Positions 47,815 to 59,425 are shown, counted from the first letter of the stretch. The stretch: 64,000 bases of DNA from Pseudomonas paraeruginosa PA7 (GCF_000017205.1 NC_009656.1:2298001-2362000), one strand, 5' to 3'. Notes: generated by a model not told the origin, from the sequence alone. Program-made: numbers and translations.

Positions 47815-49242
47815 ATGACGCGTCTGTTGCTGCTTTCGCTTTGCCTGCTGGTGCTCGCGCCGTTGCCGGCGGCCGCGCGCATCACCGGCCAGCCGGACAC
47901 CTGGCAGCGGGAACAGCCGGAGACCCGCGACCTGGCGAGCATCCGTCGCAGCGGCGTGCTCAAGGTGCTGGTGAACCAGAGCCGCAACAGCTCGGGCGAG
48001 GTGAAGGGCGAGCCGATCGGCGTCGAATACCGCCGCCTGCGCGCCTTCGAGCAGTACCTCAACAGCCGCTCGCCCTCCGCGCGGGCGCTGACCTTCAAGC
48101 TCATCCCCAAGCCCAAGGACCAACTGCTCGCCGCCTTGCAGCGCGGCGAAGGCGACCTGGTGGCGCCCGGCGAACTGCTGCCGGCCCATGACGGCCTGCG
48201 CGTCAGCCCGAGCGCGCCGGTGCGCGCCGACGTGCCGCTGGTGCTGGTGGCGCGCAAGGGCAACCGGCGCTACACGCGCCTGGAGCAACTCTCCGGGCGG
48301 ACCATCCCGCTGCCGGCCGGCAGCGCCGCCGAAGAGGCCATCGAACAGGTCAACCAGCGCCTGGCGCAACGGCGCATGGCGCCGATCCGCATCGAACGGC
48401 TGGACCCCTCGCTGGCGGTCGAGGACGTGATGGAAATGGTCCAGGCCGGCATCCTCGGTTTCAGCGTGGTCGAGCAACCGATCGCCGAGCGCTGGGCCAA
48501 GGTCCTGCCGAAGCTGCGGGTGGATCGCCACCTGGTGCTGGACAATCGCGCCGACATGGCCTGGTACGTGCGCCGCGATGCCAGCACCCTGCGCGCCACC
48601 ATCGACCGCTTCCTCGCCGATTACCGGGCGCCGGCGGATCAGGACGTGGCCTTCCAGCGGGTCTACCGGCGTGCCTACAAGGTGCGCAATCCCCTTGGCG
48701 CGGCCGATCGCAAGCGCCTGGAAGCGGTGCGTCCCTTGCTGCAGCGCTACGCGCAGCGCAGCAACCTCGACTGGTTGGCGCTGGCGGCCGTGGCCTACAA
48801 GGAATCGCATCTCAACCCGGCGGCGCGCGGTGCCGGCGGCGCCAGCGGGCTGATGCAGATCACCCCGGCGGCGGCGCGCAGCGTCGGGGTCGGCAATGTG
48901 CACGACAAGGACAGCAACGTGCTGGCCGCCAGTCGCTACCTGACCAAGATCCGCAAGCAGTTCTTCTCCAGCAAGCACCTCGACGAACGCGAACGCCTGG
49001 CCTTCACCCTGGCGGCCTACAACATGGGTCCGGAGCGGGTGCAGAACCTGCGCACCCAGGCCCGTCGCCGGGGGCTCGATCCGAACCGCTGGTTCTTCCA
49101 GGTCGAGCGGGTGGCCGCGGAAGAGATAGGGATGGGCGTGGTGAGCTATGTCAGTAGCGTGAACAAGTACTACCTTGCATATGAGCGCGAGCGGGAACGT
49201 CTCGAGGCTGACAGGCGCGGAACGACGACGGCACAGAAATAA
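47815..49242 (+). CDS. mltF2: Membrane-bound lytic transglycosylase MltF2
   Basis: 475 residues from ATG at 47815 (TGGAGA upstream). A signal peptide (RLLLLSLCLLVLAPLPAAA) leads to a solute-binding-family-3 regulatory domain (about 45-270: IRRSGVLKVLVNQSRNSSG, LAALQRGEGDLVAPGELLPA). A lysozyme-like SLT domain follows, with catalytic Glu330 in AYKESHLNPAARGAGGASGL, then MQITPAA and LAAYNMGPERV. It cleaves peptidoglycan to 1,6-anhydro products, and stem peptides may act on the N-terminal domain. No lipobox is visible, so it may be soluble or peripheral. Confidence 0.92.
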   Translation: MTRLLLLSLCLLVLAPLPAAARITGQPDTWQREQPETRDLASIRRSGVLKVLVNQSRNSSGEVKGEPIGVEYRRLRAFEQYLNSRSPSARALTFKLIPKPKDQLLAALQRGEGDLVAPGELLPAHDGLRVSPSAPVRADVPLVLVARKGNRRYTRLEQLSGRTIPLPAGSAAEEAIEQVNQRLAQRRMAPIRIERLDPSLAVEDVMEMVQAGILGFSVVEQPIAERWAKVLPKLRVDRHLVLDNRADMAWYVRRDASTLRATIDRFLADYRAPADQDVAFQRVYRRAYKVRNPLGAADRKRLEAVRPLLQRYAQRSNLDWLALAAVAYKESHLNPAARGAGGASGLMQITPAAARSVGVGNVHDKDSNVLAASRYLTKIRKQFFSSKHLDERERLAFTLAAYNMGPERVQNLRTQARRRGLDPNRWFFQVERVAAEEIGMGVVSYVSSVNKYYLAYERERERLEADRRGTTTAQK

Positions 49243-49341
49243 TCTATAAATACGATAGGTATTACGGGTTTTTTGCGGTTTCAATATCGAATTGTCCTGC
49301 CTATAGTGTGCACAACCTATCCCACACCCTGAGGACGCAAC

Positions 49342-49776
49342 ATGAATCCACTGATCAAGACCCTCCTGTCGACCAACGCCGGGGCCGGCTTCGCCCTCCT
49401 GCGCATCGTCACCGGTCTTACCCTGATGGCGCACGGTTCGCAGAAGCTTTTCGGCCTGTTCGGCGGCGCCGGCCTGAGCGGCATGGCGCAGTGGTTCGAA
49501 TCCATCGGCCTGACCCCCGGCTACCTGCTGGCGACCCTGGCCGGTAGCGCCGAGTTCTTCGGCGGCCTGGCCCTGGTGATCGGCCTGCTGGTGCGGCCGG
49601 CCTCGGTGGTGATCGGCTTCACCATGATCGTGGCGATCTTCAGCGTGCATATCGGCAACGGCTTCTTCATCACCGACAACGGTTACGAATATGCCCTGAC
49701 CCTGCTGATGATCAGCGTGGCGCTGCTGGTCGATGGCGCCGGCAGGTTCTCGCTGGACGGCAAGCTGTCCCGCTGA
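49342..49776 (+). CDS. DoxX-family membrane protein
   Basis: 144 residues, four membrane helices: FALLRIVTGLTLMAHGSQKL, SIGLTPGYLLATLAGSAEFF, GGLALVIGLLVRPASVVIGF and ALTLLMISVALLVDGAGRFS. The GSQKLFGLFGG and EFFGGLAL segments are typical of DoxX. The family is linked to quinol or thiol redox stress but has no firm role. TATAGT at about 49302 may be its -10, and AATAC-n5-GTATT at 49249-49263 may be a regulatory site. A strong terminator follows. Confidence 0.9.
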   Translation: MNPLIKTLLSTNAGAGFALLRIVTGLTLMAHGSQKLFGLFGGAGLSGMAQWFESIGLTPGYLLATLAGSAEFFGGLALVIGLLVRPASVVIGFTMIVAIFSVHIGNGFFITDNGYEYALTLLMISVALLVDGAGRFSLDGKLSR

Positions 49777-49791
49777 ACCGGGCTGGCGACG

Positions 49792-49828
49792 AAAAAGGGC
49801 GGACACCTTCGGGTGGCCGCCCTTTTTC
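49792..49828. terminator. Bidirectional-type terminator
   Basis: AAAAAGGGCGG, a central loop, then CCGCCCTTTTT, 16 bases after the DoxX stop. A-run and T-run on both sides allow it to stop transcripts from either strand, including lipH on the other strand. Confidence 0.85.
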
Positions 49829-49957
49829 GTTCTGCCGTGGCGTTGTCTGCCGATAGCGCGGCAGCTCCGGATGGCGGATAAGCACAAATGGGTCATTCGC
49901 CCTGCACGCCGAATGCTTCACCAAGGGCCACGCCGGCCTGGATTACGGGCCCGTTTC

Positions 49958-51977
<2,020 letters not shown>

Positions 51978-52056
51978 TCAGGTTGATGGGGCCGAGGGGC
52001 GCGTCCTGCCAGCCATCGCCCGAATCCTTCCGGGAGAACCGCTTCGCTGTCCCTTG

Positions 52057-52072
52057 CGCAGGAACCGTGCCA
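52057..52072 (-). promoter_or_regulatory. Sigma54 promoter of lipA
   Basis: The minus strand reads TGGCACGGTTCCTGCG: TGGCAC at -24, with GG and GC exactly ten bases apart, close to the RpoN consensus TGGCACG-n4-TTGC. It stands about 95 bases upstream of the lipA ATG, leaving room for a leader. Sigma54-dependent lipA transcription is known in P. aeruginosa. Confidence 0.82.
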
Positions 52073-52160
52073 GCTTCGGCTTTTTTCCTCCAGGCCAGGA
52101 AATCCGCGGCTTCCTGGCGGCCGGTCATAACCTGCGTGGCAGAGCGGAAGAGGCGGGTTG

Positions 52161-52708
52161 TTACGGCGCGAAACGCTCGTTTGAATCTTCCTCGCACAAC
52201 GCCCAGCAACCGAGTGTGCGGTAGCGCACACCCGCGGCGTCGTTTTGCGAGCAAAACAGGCTGAAATGGTCGACCTGCCATACGAAGGTTGGGGTGGCGG
52301 GGTGTCCTCCAGCGGCGCGGCATCGCGAGCCAGGGTCAGATGGGCGCTGAATGGGCGGGTTTCCACGGGCAGCTGCAGTTCGGCAAGGCCGGAGCACAGG
52401 GCGCGGCGCAGTTGCAGGAGGGCGCCGGGCGGCTGGCTGGGGGCCAGCAGCAGGATGCCGTTGCTCCAGCGCAGCAGATGGTCGAGGCGCAGTTCGAAGG
52501 GCGCGGCCTCGATGGCCGTGGCCATGTCCAGCAAGGCCTCGAGCCGAGCGGACGGGACCTGGCCGAGGAAGGCCAGGGTCAGGTGCAGGTTCGCCGTTGC
52601 CACCTGGCGGCTGGGCAGTGGCCAGCCATCGCGCCACCGGCCGATCCGCTCGGCGAGGGGAGGTGGACAGGACAGGGCGAAGAACAGGCGAAGAGAGTGA
52701 TCGGGCAT
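52161..52708 (-). pseudogene. ligT: 2'-5' RNA ligase/cyclic phosphodiesterase LigT (ThpR), frameshifted
   Basis: The N-terminal three quarters read in one frame with both HxT motifs (TANLHLTLAFLGQV and FSAHLTLARDAAPL). After about residue 140 the family-like C-terminus (TFVWQVDHFSLFCSQ, then VRYRTLGCWALCEED) lies in another frame and ends at 52161. Joining them needs one extra base near the CCCC run at 52299-52304; the result would be 182 residues, normal for ThpR. As it stands, the first frame runs on with unrelated sequence until 51962, overlapping the lipA ATG. A one-base deletion or a sequencing error is likely. Confidence 0.75.
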
Positions 52709-52884
52709 GGGCGCCTCCGTGTGATTCTTGACAGTCTCCGTGCGGCTTTTCTAGGATGCGCGTGCGCCGATTTAAACAGCAACTTGCGGGGCGCCCGGCA
52801 CCAGCCGAAATACCGCTAAAGCGCTGGCTCGGTGTTGCCTCTCACCGCTGTCCAGCGGGACCGAAGAGGCGGAGACACGACGTC

Positions 52885-53202
52885 ATGACCTGTCCCAGCA
52901 CGCAACTGCGCCTGGCACCCATCACCACCGGCCTGGTCCGGCGCAACCCGAGGATTCTCCTCAGCGGCCCGCACCAGCCGACCCTCGTCCGTTACCTCGA
53001 AGGCTGGCCGAAGCGCTGGAACGGTTCGCGCACCTTCCTCATCCAGTTCGCCCGGGACGGCAGGGAACTGGCCCGCTTCCCCAGCGACGCGTTCGACTTC
53101 GCCGTGGTCCAGGCCCCCGAGGCGGAGGACCTGGGCCTGGTGGTCCGGCAACTGATCCGGGTCGCCCGCCAGGGCCTGATCACCCGCCGTCTGCTGCGCT
53201 GA
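52885..53202 (+). CDS. Conserved small protein, function unknown
   Basis: 105 residues from ATG at 52885 (MTCPSTQLRLAPITTG); the frame starts at 52756 but the extra part is Arg-rich and lacks a ribosome site, while GGAG lies about eleven bases before the chosen ATG. The sequence has RNPRILLSGPHQPTLVRYLE and LVVRQLIRVARQGLITRRLL. No signal, membrane helix or known domain is visible. It is convergent with greB, 12 bases apart. Confidence 0.72.
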   Translation: MTCPSTQLRLAPITTGLVRRNPRILLSGPHQPTLVRYLEGWPKRWNGSRTFLIQFARDGRELARFPSDAFDFAVVQAPEAEDLGLVVRQLIRVARQGLITRRLLR

Positions 53203-53214
53203 GCGCGCGGCGCC

Positions 53215-53721
53215 TCAGGGCGCCGCTGGATAGTCGATCTCGACCACGAACCAGAGCTTCTCGCCGGCAGGGGTGCGCACCAGCACCTCGGCGTCCAGTT
53301 CCTTGCCGACCAGCGCGCGGGCGAGCGGCGAGTCGATGCTGATCTGGTTGTTGCGCAGGTCCAGTTCGTCCGGGCCGACGATACGGTAGCGAGCCTGTTC
53401 GCCGTCTTCGTCTTCCAGGGTCACCCAGGCGCCGAAGTAGACCCGGTTCGCATCGGCCGGTCGCTCGCCGACCACCTTGAGGTTTTCCAGGCGCTTGCGC
53501 AGGAAGCGCACGCGACTGTCGATCTCGCGCAGCATCTTCTTGCCGTAGATGTATTCGGCGTTTTCCGAGCGATCGCCGAGGGCGGCGGCTTCGCTGACCG
53601 CCTGGGTCACCTGGGGCCGCCGCACGTGCCAGAGTTCGTGCAGCTCTGCGCGCAACCGCGCGGCGCCCTCCGGGGTGATCAGCGGGGTGCCGGCGGTGCG
53701 CGGTGGACGATAGCGACTCAT
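53215..53721 (-). CDS. greB: Transcription elongation factor GreB
   Basis: 168 residues. The N-terminal coiled coil has the acidic tip [20 protein letters not shown] that reaches the RNA polymerase active site. The length of the loop and the [14 protein letters not shown] region point to GreB rather than GreA. The C-terminal FKBP-like domain has [20 protein letters not shown] and [20 protein letters not shown]. It triggers cleavage of backtracked RNA. The gene stands alone. Confidence 0.95.
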   Translation of the reverse strand: MSRYRPPRTAGTPLITPEGAARLRAELHELWHVRRPQVTQAVSEAAALGDRSENAEYIYGKKMLREIDSRVRFLRKRLENLKVVGERPADANRVYFGAWVTLEDEDGEQARYRIVGPDELDLRNNQISIDSPLARALVGKELDAEVLVRTPAGEKLWFVVEIDYPAAP

Positions 53722-53772
53722 GGTTCGGGTGGTTCCACAAATGAACGGATGAAAGTTTCCCAGTGTATCCGA

Positions 53773-56274
53773 TCAGCCCTCGCGCAGGACCCGCAGCGGG
53801 CTGCTGTTGAGGGCGCGTCGGGTGCCCAGCAGGCCGGCGCCGCCGACCAGCACGGCGCCTGCCAGAGGCAGCGCCAGCAACCAGGGATGTGGTTGCCACG
53901 GCAGGTCGAAGACCAATCGATAGAGCAGCAGGCTGACCACCTCGCAGCCGAGCGCCGCGAGCAGGCCGCTGACTGCGCCGAGCAGGGCGAATTCGACCCG
54001 CCGGGTGCGTTGCAGCAACTCGCGCTCGGCCCCCAGCGCGCGCAGCAGGGCGCCCTGGCGCACGCGTTCGTCGAGGGTCGCCTGGAGGCCGGCGAAGAGC
54101 ACCACGAAGCCGGCGGCGAGGACGAACACCAGCACATATTCCACGGCCAGGGTGACCTGATCGAGGATGCTCCGCAGCTGGCTCAGCAGCGCATCCACCG
54201 GCAGCAGGGTGACGGTGGGGAAAGCGCGCGCCAGATCGACCAGTTCGCGCTCCTGGCTGGCCGGCAGGTAGAAGCTGGTCAGGTAGGTCACCGGCAGATC
54301 GGCCAGGGTGCCGGGCTGGAAGACCATGAAGAAGTTCGGCTGGAAGTTGTCCCACTTCACCTGGCGCAGGCTCTGCACCCGGACCTCGCGGTTCTGCCCG
54401 GCGACGCTGAAGGTCAGGCGGTCGCCGACCTGGATGCGCAGGTTGGCGGCCAGCTTCTCTTCCACCGAGACGCCCGGCAACGCCCCCGGCTGCGCCGCGC
54501 TCCACCAACTGCCGGCGGTGAGTGTGTTGCCCACGGGCAGATGCGCCGACCAGGTCAGGCCGAGGTCGCGTTGCAGGGCGCGCTCGCTGCGCACATCCTC
54601 GTCGAGGGCCTGGACCGGCTTGCCGTTCACCGCCACCAGGCGTCCGGGGACCATCGGAAACAGCGGCTCGGCGCCGGGCGAGAGCTTCTGCACGCGGCTT
54701 TCGAAGGCGTCCTTTTCCGCAGGCAGGATATTCAGCGCGAAATGGTTGGGTGCGTCGGCCGGCAACTGTGCCTGCCAGGTGTCCAGCAATTCGCCGCGGA
54801 GCAGGGCGATCAACGCCATGGCCAGCAGGATCAGGCCGAAGGCCAGGCTCTGTCCGGCGGCGGCCAGCGGGTGCCGCAGCAATTGGCCTAGCCCCAGGCG
54901 CCACGGCAGGCTGGCCCGCGCCAGCGCCCGGCGCAGGCCGTTCAGGCCGAGGAGCAGGAGGGCGCCGAGCGCCAGCGTGGCGACCAGGCCGCCGCCGAGC
55001 AGGGCGAGAGTCAGCTTCAGGTCGAGGCTCAGCCGCCACATGATCAGCCCTAGGGCGAGCAGGGCGCAGGCGTAGGCCGCCCAGGTGCGCATCGGCACCG
55101 GCAGGAGGTCGCTGCGCAGCACCCGCAGCGGCGGCACCCGGCCAAGAGCGGCCAGCGGCGGCAGGGCGAAGCCGGCCAGGGCCACCAGACCGGTGGCGAT
55201 CCCGGCGAAGGCGGGGAACAGGCCGCCGGCCGGAACGTCCGGCGGCAGCAGCGTGGCGAGCAGGCGGAACAGGCCGAGTTGCGCCAGCCAGCCGAGCAGG
55301 GCGCCGGTGACGCTGGCCAGCAGCCCCAGCAGCAACAATTGCAGCGTGTAGAGCGCCAGGGTTTCGCCGCGCGACAGGCCCAGGCAGCGCAGCAGCGCGC
55401 TGGCATCGTAGCGACGGGCGGCGAAACGGGCGGCGGACAGCGCCACGGCGACCCCGGCGAGCAGCACCGCGGCCAGGCTGGCCAGGTTCAAATAGCGCTC
55501 GGCGCGGCCGAGGGCGTCGCCGACCTGGCGGTTGCCGTCGCGGGCATCCTGCAGGCGCTGGTTGGCGGCGAGGCTGTCCCCGACCTGCTGGCGGTAGGCC
55601 TGGAGCGCTTCTGGCGGTCCTTCCCACAGGTCCCGGTAGCGCACCCGACTGCCCGGCTGGACCACCCCGGTGGCCTTGAGGTCGGCCAGGCTCATCATGG
55701 CGCGTGGCGTCAGGCTATAGAAGTCGCCGGCGCGGTCCGGCTCGTAGGTGAGGATGCGCGCGATGCGCAGCGGCTTGCGGCCGATCTCGATGCTGTCGCC
55801 GACTTTCAGGTCGAGGCTCACCAGCAGGCGCGATTCGACCCAGACTTCGCCGGCTTGCGGGCGTCCTCCGGCCTCTTCGGTGGCGAACGGCGCGGCGGTG
55901 CTCTTGAGTTCGCCACGCAGCGGATAGTTGTCACCGACCGCCTTGATGCTGCCGAGCTGGATGCCCTGATCGGTGGCTATCACGCTGGAGAATTCGACGC
56001 TGTCGGCGTGGCGCAGGCCGAGGCGGGTGCCGCGCTGGATCTGCTCGGCAGAGGCTGGCTGGGTGCCGTTGAGTACCAGGTCGGCGCCAAGGAACTCGGC
56101 CGCGCGGGACAGCATGGCGCCATTCAGACGGGCGCTGAAATAGCCGATGGCGGTGCTCGAGGCGACGGCGATCAGCAGGGCGAAGAACAGCACGCGCAAC
56201 TCGCCGCTGCGCGATTCGCGGAACAACTGGCGACTGGCGAGGCTGAGCAGGCGGGAGAAGGGCACCGGCTTCAT
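53773..56274 (-). CDS. ABC transporter permease (MacB/FtsX type, YbbP-like)
   Basis: 833 residues with about ten membrane helices: an N-terminal helix ([20 protein letters not shown]), a large periplasmic domain, an FtsX block, central helices, a second periplasmic domain and a second FtsX block ([20 protein letters not shown]). The order matches E. coli YbbP. With the ATPase gene, overlapping by one base, and the divergent tesA gene, it forms the conserved ybbA-ybbP-tesA neighbourhood. Substrate unknown; lipids or lipoproteins have been suggested for such systems. Confidence 0.92.
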   Translation of the reverse strand: MKPVPFSRLLSLASRQLFRESRSGELRVLFFALLIAVASSTAIGYFSARLNGAMLSRAAEFLGADLVLNGTQPASAEQIQRGTRLGLRHADSVEFSSVIATDQGIQLGSIKAVGDNYPLRGELKSTAAPFATEEAGGRPQAGEVWVESRLLVSLDLKVGDSIEIGRKPLRIARILTYEPDRAGDFYSLTPRAMMSLADLKATGVVQPGSRVRYRDLWEGPPEALQAYRQQVGDSLAANQRLQDARDGNRQVGDALGRAERYLNLASLAAVLLAGVAVALSAARFAARRYDASALLRCLGLSRGETLALYTLQLLLLGLLASVTGALLGWLAQLGLFRLLATLLPPDVPAGGLFPAFAGIATGLVALAGFALPPLAALGRVPPLRVLRSDLLPVPMRTWAAYACALLALGLIMWRLSLDLKLTLALLGGGLVATLALGALLLLGLNGLRRALARASLPWRLGLGQLLRHPLAAAGQSLAFGLILLAMALIALLRGELLDTWQAQLPADAPNHFALNILPAEKDAFESRVQKLSPGAEPLFPMVPGRLVAVNGKPVQALDEDVRSERALQRDLGLTWSAHLPVGNTLTAGSWWSAAQPGALPGVSVEEKLAANLRIQVGDRLTFSVAGQNREVRVQSLRQVKWDNFQPNFFMVFQPGTLADLPVTYLTSFYLPASQERELVDLARAFPTVTLLPVDALLSQLRSILDQVTLAVEYVLVFVLAAGFVVLFAGLQATLDERVRQGALLRALGAERELLQRTRRVEFALLGAVSGLLAALGCEVVSLLLYRLVFDLPWQPHPWLLALPLAGAVLVGGAGLLGTRRALNSSPLRVLREG

Positions 56275-56957
56275 CAGGGCTCGACCTGCTCGATCAGGCG
56301 CCCGCTTTCCAGGCGGATCAGGCGTCGGCAGCGGTGCGCCAGGCGTTCGTCGTGGGTGACCAGGACCAGGGTGGTGCCGCGTTCGCGGTTGAGTTCGAAG
56401 AGCAGGTCGCTGATGCGCTCCCCGGTGGCGCTGTCGAGATTGCCGGTGGGTTCGTCGGCGAACAGCACGTCGGGCTCCGCTGCGAAGGCGCGGGCGATGG
56501 CGACCCGCTGCTGCTCGCCGCCGGAGAGCTGGCGCGGGTAGTGGCCGAGGCGCTGGCCGAGGCCGACCCGCTCGAGCAGTTCGCCGGCGCGCTGGCGGGC
56601 GTCCGCGCGGCCTTCCAGCTCCAGCGGCAGCATGACGTTCTCCAGGGCGTCGAGGCTGTCGAGCAACTGGAACGACTGGAATACGAAGCCGACGTGGGCA
56701 GCGCGGACGCGTGCGCGCTGGTCCTCGTCGAGCGCGCCGAGGGCGTGCCCGGCCAGCTGGACTTCGCCGCCACTGGGCTGGTCGAGGCCGGCGAGCAGGC
56801 CGAGCAGGGTCGACTTGCCGGAGCCGGAGCTGCCGACGATCGCCAGGCTGTCGCCGCGGGCGAGGTCGAGGGAGAGGTCGTGGAGGATGGTCAACTTGCC
56901 TTCCGCGCTACCGACAACCTTGCTAAGGTTCTGCGCGTTGAGAATGCTGGCGCTCAT
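56274..56957 (-). CDS. ABC transporter ATP-binding protein (YbbA-like)
   Basis: 227 residues. Walker [22 protein letters not shown]-loop [14 protein letters not shown], signature [15 protein letters not shown], Walker [15 protein letters not shown] and the [14 protein letters not shown] switch are all intact. It is of the LolD/MacB type. It overlaps its permease by one base (TGATG), and tesA starts ten bases away on the other strand. Confidence 0.95.
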   Translation of the reverse strand: MSASILNAQNLSKVVGSAEGKLTILHDLSLDLARGDSLAIVGSSGSGKSTLLGLLAGLDQPSGGEVQLAGHALGALDEDQRARVRAAHVGFVFQSFQLLDSLDALENVMLPLELEGRADARQRAGELLERVGLGQRLGHYPRQLSGGEQQRVAIARAFAAEPDVLFADEPTGNLDSATGERISDLLFELNRERGTTLVLVTHDERLAHRCRRLIRLESGRLIEQVEP

Positions 56958-56967
56958 GGAGGTTCCG

Positions 56968-57573
56968 ATGCGTGCATTGCTGTTGAGCGGCTGCCTGGCC
57001 CTGGTCCTGCTGACCCAGCAGGCCGCGGCGCAGACGCTGTTGGTCGTGGGCGATAGTATCAGCGCCGCTTTGGGACTGGATACCAGCCAGGGCTGGGTCG
57101 CCCTGCTGCAGAAGCGTCTGGCCGAGGAGGGTTACGACTACCGCGTGGTCAACGCCTCGATCAGTGGTGATACCTCCGCGGGCGGCCTGGCGCGCCTGCC
57201 GGCGCTGCTTGCCGAGGAAAAACCGGCGCTCGTGGTGATCGAACTGGGTGGCAACGACGGCCTGCGCGGGATGGCCCCGGCGCAATTGCAACAGAATCTT
57301 GCCGCCATGGCGCAGAAGGCCCGCGCGGAAGGGGCGAAGGTGCTGTTGCTGGGTATCCAGCTACCGCCGAACTACGGTCCCCGCTACATCGAGGCGTTTT
57401 CCAGGGTCTACGGCAGGGTCGCGGCGCAAGAGAAGACCGCCCTGGTGCCGTTCTTTCTCGAAGGGGTCGGCGGGGTCGAGGGGATGATGCAGGCCGACGG
57501 CATCCATCCGGCGCTCGCCGCCCAGCCCAGGCTTCTGGAAAATGTCTGGCCGACACTGAAACCGCTGCTTTGA
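56968..57573 (+). CDS. tesA: Periplasmic thioesterase/arylesterase TesA
   Basis: 201 residues from ATG at 56968 with GGAGG seven bases upstream. A signal peptide (LLLSGCLALVLLTQQAAA) leads to an SGNH hydrolase: LLVVGDSISAALGL holds the Ser, SISGDTSAGG the Gly, IELGGNDGLRG the Asn, and MMQADGIHPALAAQ the Asp and His. It hydrolyses acyl esters, thioesters and lysophospholipids in the periplasm. Its ribosome site overlaps the start of the divergent ABC gene, so the two promoters must be interleaved with coding DNA. Confidence 0.95.
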   Translation: MRALLLSGCLALVLLTQQAAAQTLLVVGDSISAALGLDTSQGWVALLQKRLAEEGYDYRVVNASISGDTSAGGLARLPALLAEEKPALVVIELGGNDGLRGMAPAQLQQNLAAMAQKARAEGAKVLLLGIQLPPNYGPRYIEAFSRVYGRVAAQEKTALVPFFLEGVGGVEGMMQADGIHPALAAQPRLLENVWPTLKPLL

Positions 57574-57628
57574 GACTTCCCCGGGAAACCGCTTTCGGCT
57601 AAGGTTGCGCACCCCTCAGGAGCCCCCC

Positions 57629-57907
57629 ATGCCGCGTCCCGCCTGGACCCTCTATGCCTATCGACTGATCGAGCCCGATGATCAGCTGGACCTGTTCGCC
57701 TGTCGCGAGGTCCGGGTGCATGTGGTGGCGCGTCAGCTGGAGCTGGACACCCCGGCGGACCGCACGCTCTGCGGCAAGCTGCTGCCGGCCCAGCCGCGCT
57801 GGCAGCCGCTGGAGCGCGGACGCCTGCGCGACCGCCTGCTGTGCCCCGACTGCCGGAAACAACTGGAAGCGGAAAAGCGCGGGGAGCGCCTGTCCTGGTT
57901 GGTCTGA
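57629..57907 (+). CDS. Small cysteine-containing protein, function unknown
   Basis: 92 residues from ATG at 57629 (CAGGAG upstream). Four Cys occur as FACREV, TLCGKL and LLCPDCRKQL, a possible zinc-binding knuckle. The rest is rich in Arg and Leu (RWQPLERGRLRDRLLCPDCR). No known domain. It follows tesA by 55 bases. Confidence 0.75.
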   Translation: MPRPAWTLYAYRLIEPDDQLDLFACREVRVHVVARQLELDTPADRTLCGKLLPAQPRWQPLERGRLRDRLLCPDCRKQLEAEKRGERLSWLV

Positions 57908-57984
57908 GCCCTCCCGGTGAAACCTGGCGGGGTGTTACACTGTCTCTTCTACTCCTTCATCGCACTCGCCAAGGATTCTCCGGA

Positions 57985-58956
57985 ATGTTGTCGCGCGTAC
58001 CCGTCGTCTCACTGTCTCTCGCCGCGCTGCTTTCGGCCGGCTCCGCATCGGCCCTGGAACTGCCGCTTCCGCCTCCGGGCGAGGATGTCGTCGGCCAGGT
58101 CCAGGTGATCAAGGCCAAGTACGAGGACACCTTCGCCGACCTCGGCGAGCAGTATGACCTGGGCTACAGCGAGATGGTCGCCGCCAACCCCGGTGTCGAT
58201 CCCTGGCTGCCGGGCGTCGGCACCGAAGTGATCATCCCGACCCGTTTCGTGCTGCCGCCGGGGCCGCGCGAGGGTGTGGTCATAAACCTGGCCGAATACC
58301 GTCTCTATTACTACCCGAAAGGGCAGGACGTGGTGCACACCTACCCGCTGGGTATCGGCCGCGAGGGCTGGGGTTCGCCGATCGCCAACACCCGTATCAC
58401 CGCCAAGACCAAGGATCCGGCCTGGTACCCGCCGGCGTCGATCCGCGCCGAGCACGCCGCCGACGGCGATCCGTTGCCGACCGTGGTGCCGCCGGGCCCC
58501 GACAATCCGCTGGGACCGTACAAGCTGACCCTGGGCGTGCCGGGCTACCTGATCCACGGCTCGAACAAGAAGTTCGGCATCGGCACCCGCACCAGCCACG
58601 GCTGCTTCCGCATGTACAACGCCGATGTGACCCACCTGTTCTCGATGATCAGCGTCGGCACCAGCGTGCGTATCATCAACGAGCCCTACAAGTTCGGCGT
58701 GAGCAACGGCAAGGTCTACCTGGAGGCGCACACGCCGCTGAACGACCATGGCGATCCGTCGGTGGTCGACAAGCACACCGCGGTGATCAACACCCTGCTC
58801 AAGCGCGACGACCTGGCCAAGCGTATCCAGCTCAACTGGGACGTGGTGCGCGAGGTGGTGGCGTCCGAGGATGGCGTGCCGGTGGAGATCGCCCAGGAGT
58901 CCGCGCCGGCGATGACCGCGACGATGGATAGCGATCCGACGCAACTGGCCCCCTGA
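57985..58956 (+). CDS. L,D-transpeptidase (YkuD/ErfK family)
   Basis: 323 residues with a signal peptide (RVPVVSLSLAALLSAGSASA), a LysM-like segment (DTFADLGEQYDLGYSEMVAA, NPGVDPWLPGVGTEVIIPTR) and a YkuD domain. The catalytic HGSNKKFGIGTRTSHGCFRM carries the His and Cys of the family. The C-terminal 75 residues are an extension. It could form 3-3 crosslinks or attach lipoproteins such as OprI to peptidoglycan; oprI lies next door, convergent. Confidence 0.94.
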   Translation: MLSRVPVVSLSLAALLSAGSASALELPLPPPGEDVVGQVQVIKAKYEDTFADLGEQYDLGYSEMVAANPGVDPWLPGVGTEVIIPTRFVLPPGPREGVVINLAEYRLYYYPKGQDVVHTYPLGIGREGWGSPIANTRITAKTKDPAWYPPASIRAEHAADGDPLPTVVPPGPDNPLGPYKLTLGVPGYLIHGSNKKFGIGTRTSHGCFRMYNADVTHLFSMISVGTSVRIINEPYKFGVSNGKVYLEAHTPLNDHGDPSVVDKHTAVINTLLKRDDLAKRIQLNWDVVREVVASEDGVPVEIAQESAPAMTATMDSDPTQLAP

Positions 58957-58974
58957 GCGCAGCTGCGGAAGAAC

Positions 58975-59007
58975 AAACCCGCGTACCGCAAGGGCGCGGG
59001 TTTTTTC
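58975..59007 (+). terminator. Terminator of the L,D-transpeptidase gene
   Basis: AAACCCGCG, loop TACCGCAAGGG, CGCGGGTTTTTT, about 20 bases after the stop on the plus strand. Confidence 0.88.
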
Positions 59008-59029
59008 ATGTCCGGGCGAATCGCGGGCA

Positions 59030-59060
59030 TAAAAAAACCGGCCCCGAGGGACCGGTTTTC
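59030..59060 (-). terminator. Terminator of oprI
   Basis: On the minus strand AAAACCGGTCCC-TCGG-GGCCGGTTTTTTT, 19 bases after the oprI stop. It faces the plus-strand terminator of the neighbouring gene. Confidence 0.9.
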
Positions 59061-59078
59061 AACAGGTCGCGAGACCTA

Positions 59079-59330
59079 TTACTTGCGGCTGGCTTTTTCC
59101 AGCATGCGCAGGGCACGCTCGTTAGCCTCGTCAGCGGTCTGCTGAGCTTTCTGAGCGGCGCCCAGAGCTTCGTCAGCCTTGCGATAGGCTTCGTCAGCGC
59201 GAGCCTGAGCGCGAGCAGCCGCGTCTTCGGTAGCGGTCAGACGAGCTTCGGTTTCTTTGGAGTGGCTGCTGCAACCGGTGGCCAGAACAGCAGCCAGAGC
59301 CAGAGCAGAGAATTTCAGAACGTTGTTCAT
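59079..59330 (-). CDS. oprI: Major outer membrane lipoprotein OprI
   Basis: 83 residues. The lipoprotein signal ends [17 protein letters not shown], giving lipidated Cys20. The mature part is a heptad-repeat helix of mostly Ala, Glu, Asp and Arg ([20 protein letters not shown]) ending in LEKASRK, whose last Lys can be joined to peptidoglycan, as in Lpp. It is one of the most abundant proteins of the cell. GGGGAA precedes the ATG. It is monocistronic with its own terminator. Confidence 0.97.
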
Positions 59331-59397
59331 CGTGTTCCCCTTAAGGTGGACATTTCCATAACAGCAATCTCCCCAGCCGGGGAAATTAGCCGGCTAC

Positions 59398-59425
59398 ATA
59401 CTACCCATTACTTGTAGTAAGTAAA
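59398..59425 (-). promoter_or_regulatory. Likely oprI promoter
   Basis: On the minus strand TTTACT and TAGTAT are 16 bases apart, about 70 bases before the ATG. The leader then contains a GCCGG/CCGGC stem-loop. The rest of the 411-base gap to the tRNA shows only a run of nine T at about 59450 and an inverted repeat TGGCAA/TTGCCA (59637-59659); no gene is seen there. Confidence 0.35.

Noticed and set aside
52210..52258. Palindromes GTGTGC-n6-GCACAC and GTTTTGC-GA-GCAAAAC
   Set aside because: Both fall in the real C-terminal coding frame of ligT and match its codons; no terminator T-run follows on either strand.
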